Positions 59,058 to 64,000 of a stretch of DNA of 64,000 bases are shown here, piece after piece. Every line of letters starts with the position of its first letter. Position 1 is the first letter of the stretch. The position numbers and the translations under genes are program-made. This stretch comes from Sipunculus nudus (lineage: Eukaryota; Annelida; Sipuncula; Golfingiida; Sipunculidae): positions 18,660,001 to 18,724,000 of the forward strand of contig CM049308.1 of NCBI GenBank assembly GCA_026874595.1, given 5' to 3'. Under the pieces are notes generated by a model that worked only from the letters and a program-made list of their open reading frames with translations, was not told the DNA's origin and made no database searches.

Positions 59058-59330
59058 CCCCCCCCCCCCCCTTATTCAGAGAAAATTTATATATTGCAAA
59101 TAAAATATAATAATAGAAAGATTTATAGACTTTGGTTCCATTTACGAATTAACTATGAAATATTTTATCTAAGCTTGGTTTGAATTAACGTATACTCCAA
59201 ACATAATACCTTATTTTCTAAAACCTTACACTTAATTGTAATATATTTGAAATATATATAATACTTATATTTATATATGTGTGTGTGTGTTTGCGAGACC
59301 CCCCCCCTCACACACACACACGCACACCAT
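59058..59330. other. Poly-C and short CA/GT tracts
   Basis: C14 at 59058-59071, GT tract about 59277-59290, and cccccccctcacacacacacac near 59300. Confidence 0.7.
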
Positions 59331-60542
59331 GGAAGATAAATTGACGCCACTGGTATTGCCGAGCAAATGAATGCAAGTAAGACCGAGCTGTGTGAATGCT
59401 ATTGTTTACCACATTTGCCATGTCTTTGAATCATCCGTGCACTGAATATTATGTCTGGGTTATAAATCAAATGTTCGCCAGGCTTTTCGCACTTCTCGTA
59501 AAACCTTCATGAATTACCACAGAGATATGACGCACTCTCGCCCACACAGTGAACTTAAGATTCCAAAACAACTCAGATAAAAGTCACCATCAATATTTTG
59601 CATTTCTAGAAGCACTGAAGAAAATATCTTTATTCAGACAAGAACCAGGTAAAGGTCGGCATGTAAAATATACGCAATGCAGTACAATTAAGAAGAAATG
59701 GGATATGATTATTTGGGACGATATTTCGTGTTCCCTCTTACGTAATTTTATGCAAATTTTCCTTAATAAAAAATACAGAAAGTTGGTTCTTTTTTTATAA
59801 ACATGTAATATATTTTATCTATCATACTCTATTTAACAAAATAACAGAAAACAAGACTAATCCGTATTTTTTTTTAATCAGATACTGTTACAAGCATATA
59901 CCTAAACTGTAGTCTTACATGAATTAAACAAATTGTGCCAGAGCTGTTCTCTGTTTTATCTCTGTTCTAGCGTTCACCTTTTTCAATACACGTCTACAGG
60001 AAAAATGTCATAGTTGTAAGCTGTAAATGAGTCTCCTCGATGTGACGGTGCAGCAATCAGAATTTACCTATTGCGAACAATTTCTAGTCGACGTAGAGAA
60101 TCATATACGGATCTATCAGTAATGATCCATGTCCGGATCGGCTGCGTGGTGATTCCAATGTTGGGTCATTGAGTAAATGAGTGGAACAAGTTGCCACTGA
60201 ATCAACCATACAGATATCTGAAAACATTTTAAATCTGCCTTTAGCGCAAAAAATTGGATTTGTTCATAAAGGATGAAAAAAATTCAGTCCTTTGCTGTTA
60301 ATCACAACTGGTAAAATAAGTTTTGATTTTAATTGTAAATCCATGGGCAGGGCTTAAAATACTCATAATTAGTACATACTTATCCATATGCATGACTGTC
60401 CTTCAGACAACACCAGCCAATCAAATACGAAACAACTATTTTTCTTCAAACTTTATATATGTCTATGTTGGATCCTGTCCCTGGAAATTCCATAAAGGTT
60501 AGTAAAATATCAGCTCAGGGACTTTCATGGTATGTACCTGTT
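59331..60542. other. No gene recognised
   Basis: AT-rich DNA. Confidence 0.45.
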
Positions 60543-60544
60543 GC

Positions 60545-60573
60545 TTTCGACCATATCAGACGGTCTTCATCAG
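60545..60573 (-). ncRNA. Hammerhead-like ribozyme core (motif only)
   Basis: Minus strand reads CTGATGA, then AGACC...GGTC, then GAAA: the two conserved catalytic strands with a stem II whose GACC/GGTC bases pair perfectly. Such cores are known in Penelope-like elements and retrozymes of animals. Stem I (AGTCCG side) and stem III partners were not found by eye, so activity is doubtful; a relic is likelier. Confidence 0.35.
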
Positions 60574-62229
60574 CGGACTGGCGTATTTCATGAGTCAGGT
60601 GTTGTCACATTACTATTATTTTCCAATTTTTAAAACTCTTCTCCCATACGTTTAGATATATCTAAATATATGCAAATATTGTAAACGTCATATTGATAAC
60701 TGAAGTCAATTAAATTTCATTCCACCTATGCGTCATCTGTGATGTATAGTTTGTCTTGTTTATAGTGCATGTTTCCTCCCGCATCTACGCTTGAGATATA
60801 TATTGCTTGTAAACAACCCATTTGAAATAAATATTATTCAATGTTTACGCATAGGCGCGCACTAGCTCGCATTTGGGCAAACAAGAGTGTTGTTCTAAAT
60901 AGGCTTAATTCTTTTTCACCTAACTAGCGGCCACCTATCGAGGATGCCTGGCACGGAGTGTTAGGGTCAGGTTCATTGACAAAATATATTATATTTATAT
61001 ATCTAATTACTAATTAAATAAACTACCTTGTCTTTCAGCGAGAGATTTTTGATGGAGTGGGTCCCTGGTTTGTGTCTGACAACACTAGACAAAGAGTCGC
61101 GATACTGGTCCATGTCACCATAACACAGCCGACCATCATGCTATGGCGCCTAGTGCGCATGCGCCTGGAAACATGGATCGTGTTTTACATAAATATGTAA
61201 CATGAATATGCTTAGTAAAAGTACTAACAGTTATATATAAGTATAATATCGGAATTTGTATCAAAGGACTCTTAACACTCGTTGTTAAGGAGTTTGTTCT
61301 TTCATTGCGTGGGTTGATGCACATTCAAATAAAACTGATATAATTTATATGAATGTTTCTTTGCAAAAGTCTGGAAATTTTGTTTACTGCATCGGTCATA
61401 ACGGACCATATATTTACTGCGTCGTTATTTGCCTCCGCCGAGCGTAACTATTGCTTGGTTTGCGGGGACAGATTACACATGTATGATACAATTTATGGCG
61501 CCAAAAACAAAACATCTTTATATCCATTCTAACAATGCAGTTTCAGTCTTCTAGGCCGTACCGTTGGCCTCCGCTCTGTAAATCACAGTCAAGACGTGAA
61601 CACACACGTACTACCGTTAACGAATTCGCGGTACAGCGCATGCGCAGTCCCGCGTATTCATTCTTTAAGATGTTACAGTTCACAATAGACCCCCATGGAT
61701 TTTCCAGATGGACCGGCATTCCTAGGCCATTGTTCCCAACGGCTATATGTCATACTTCTGACCGAAAAAAAAACGTATAAAAAATCCCCATTCCCGAATA
61801 CCTCCACGACTGAACAATAGGTTACATTGTTAGACGTTTTGAGTTGAGATGATTAAGGCTTTGGCGACTCCCGTCTCAGCTGCAGTGACATAATCAACGT
61901 GCCATGAATGCGCAATACCCGCAACATTAAAGTGAACACTAAAAGGCATTTGATTTTTTGAAAAGTAGAAATGCAAGCGAAGCATGAAACGTGTGTGATT
62001 TGCGCAGCCGGTTGAAAGGACGCAGAGATCGTGAGTTTTACCAAGACCAAACCGCCGTTTTGCAATAGCACATATCGGTATACATGCTATATTAGCAGGG
62101 TGCCCTTTTTGAAAAAGAGGCTAACTATAATCTTTTATATGGCACTGAAAGCGACTAGACGATTTATCATATAAATGGACAAGATGAAATAACCTATATA
62201 ATATTAACAGCTGAAGGTAAATATTGAAG
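60574..62229. other. No gene recognised
   Basis: Short ORFs (for example 61535-61780) lack motifs. Confidence 0.45.
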
Positions 62230-62250
62230 GTATATATATATATATATATT
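62230..62250. repeat. Short (TA)n microsatellite
   Basis: About ten TA units. Confidence 0.9.
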
Positions 62251-63177
62251 ACTTTACATAAATCTTTATTCATGTTATACATTGTTGTTTTTGTATATTA
62301 AGTCATGTTTGACTATATATGTATGTACATAGATGTTTTTGCTTGTAATTATATACGCATGTAACTGTGTATTTGTGAAGGCTATAGTAATACCAAAGGT
62401 AAATGCATGTGGCGAGTGATGTTATTTTGTGAAGATGGATGTACAATCTTCTTTTTATGTGTACGGTAAACACATACACACCAATGAGAGCAAATATGTT
62501 TGAAAGCTTTGCGAACGCGCTCATACACGTTTAACTTCAAGTTCAAGTTTTTCAAATGTAAATGGGGTTGTTTGTGCCGTTCTAGGCTTTGTTTTGCAGC
62601 CTCGCTTTCGTATGCTTTACCAAGGTCACACCTGAGCGCCCACGCCGTATAATTACTGTCATCGCACCTTCCGTACTTCACTATTAGTCTGCTTTATATC
62701 AGTGCCCTAAAATAGGGTCCCTGTTATGACATCGCAATGCACCCGTCAGCTTACTTACAGGGGGAAAAAACATCACTGTATCTGTTATATACATGCAAAT
62801 GTCAAAGATCCCCCCAATCCTCCAAGCCTAATCTGGCCCCATGCGCGTATATATAATTAGCAGCACAAAAAAAGTATCCATGGCAACTAGAAAGGAAGTA
62901 CTAGGGACGGCCTGTAACTAGAGGCGGAAGATCACAGCCCTTTGATCACCCCTCCCCCCCCCCCCCCCGGAAACCACAGAGAGCGATTTGGCCGCGAGTT
63001 TGGGCTGGAGTATTTTATCCGTTTGAATAGGACTGGGCAATTTGTGTTGAAATACCGGCATTACGACACTCGTTGTGCTTAGTAAGGCTATACCCCCCGA
63101 CATCCATACGGTCTGTGTCAAACGACTGTCTACGTTCATTACTAGAGAGCGCCGGGGGTTTTTACTATACAAGGTAT

Positions 63178-63180
<3 letters not shown>
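62251..63180. other. No gene recognised; poly-C at 62949-62968
   Basis: C tract of about 20; otherwise ordinary. Confidence 0.5.

Positions 63181-63226
<46 letters not shown>
63181..63226. repeat. (CT)n microsatellite
   Basis: CT tract with one phase slip near the start. Confidence 0.96.
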
Positions 63227-63231
<5 letters not shown>

Positions 63232-63448
63232 TGAACTTATTTGAGGGACTGGAGAAAACTATGGTCATTATCTTTCGTTTAATTTACCATGCAGGAATAA
63301 AAACTAAATTTACTGACAAAGGATAATAATAATACGATAATTATAATCATATATGTATATATAATTATATAATATATATAACTATATATAATATATATTT
63401 ATGTATATTTGTCGCTTCGCTGGTTCATAATACACGGAAGGGTTAGGG

Positions 63449-63567
63449 ATCTCTGATAGCTCAGTGGTAGAGCAGACGATGGGCAATCGGAATTAATCAA
63501 GGTGATGGGTGAGTGAACTGAATTTTCTGTGTGTTCTTGTTACATCTCTCTATATACAATGAAAAGG

Positions 63568-63607
<40 letters not shown>
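63449..63607 (+). repeat. tRNA-derived SINE, family 2, copy 2, with (CT)n tail
   Basis: A box GATAGCTCAGTGGTAGAGCA, degenerate B-box region, then gaattttctgtgtgttcttg and tatatacaatgaa matching the copy at 48157, and a (CT)n tail at 63570-63607. Confidence 0.72.
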
Positions 63608-63609
<2 letters not shown>

Positions 63610-64000
63610 GGACCCTCTGTTTTAAGGACTGACAAGCAGATAGGTCTCACAAGTAATGTGCATGTATATATCCGCATTTATGTCAGTGCATTGAATTATA
63701 TACCATTTATTCTTTGAAGCCCTATATGTATACGGTCCAGGGTATTGCGTCGGTACTACTTAGTTATGTGACCGTTATAATTTGCAATACCACATAGATA
63801 TCATGGTGTGGTTAAGAGGAAAAACAACTGATATACCAACATAAGCTTATTTTCCGAGATATTATAAGAATATTTTTATATACATAAATTAAGTATTACT
63901 TAATATAATAAAAGAATAAGTTTTATAAGAATAGGCATTGCTTTAATAAGGATACGCTTCTTAAATAGAATATGTTTCCAAATTTCATATATTTGTTACC
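63608..64000. other. No gene recognised
   Basis: AT-rich DNA to the window end. Confidence 0.45.

Noticed and set aside
61535-61780. 81-codon ORF with ordinary codon content
   Set aside because: No recognisable domain and no flanking splice consensus that would extend it.

Overview
This window is eukaryotic, AT-rich, intron-bearing animal DNA. Nothing in it is prokaryotic, and no long intact ORF exists. The mix of (TA)n, (CT)n and (GT)n microsatellites, tRNA-derived SINEs, CR1-like and L1/Tx1-like LINE relics and many short terminal-inverted-repeat (TIR) elements points to a marine invertebrate. A mollusc or other lophotrochozoan is my best guess, from repeat style rather than a diagnostic gene.

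The only convincing host genes lie on the minus strand in the first 18 kb. They form a tandem array of at least three paralogous two-exon genes for small secreted cysteine-rich proteins. Each has a 40-nt coding exon for a signal peptide (17798-17837, 6411-6450, 1374-1413), a conserved GTGAGT donor in phase 1, and a second exon starting S-Y-[A/T]-[N/H]-A-x-C-G-P (12730-12959, 3720-3956, 1-55 cut by the window edge). Copy A is intact: about 89 residues, eight cysteines in the mature part. Copy B is broken by one extra base and has lost a cysteine. Copy C runs off the left edge. I could not match the family to a named one.

Repeats dominate the rest. Intron A (4.8 kb) holds four abutting TIR elements (13.5-17.2 kb). 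The A-B spacer holds a GGCGCC-punctuated tandem repeat (10.7-12.45 kb) and a MITE. From 19.4 to 24.9 kb are a decayed transposon-type ORF with a HGKGxxDGxG motif, a broken L1/Tx1-like LINE and a MITE with TTCGCG-rich ends. From 25 to 43 kb there are only repeats and featureless DNA. A CR1-like LINE with endonuclease and YADD reverse transcriptase motifs, riddled with stops and frameshifts, fills 43.26-46.20 kb. From 46 to 64 kb are further microsatellites, a SINE with microsatellite tail at 48.2 and 63.5 kb, hAT-like MITEs, a 117-bp tandem repeat and a hammerhead-like ribozyme core.

Biologically, the secreted peptide array is the functional content, expanding locally while mobile elements fill its introns and spacers. 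Exon pairing is inferred from splice sites and phase; no transcript data were available.
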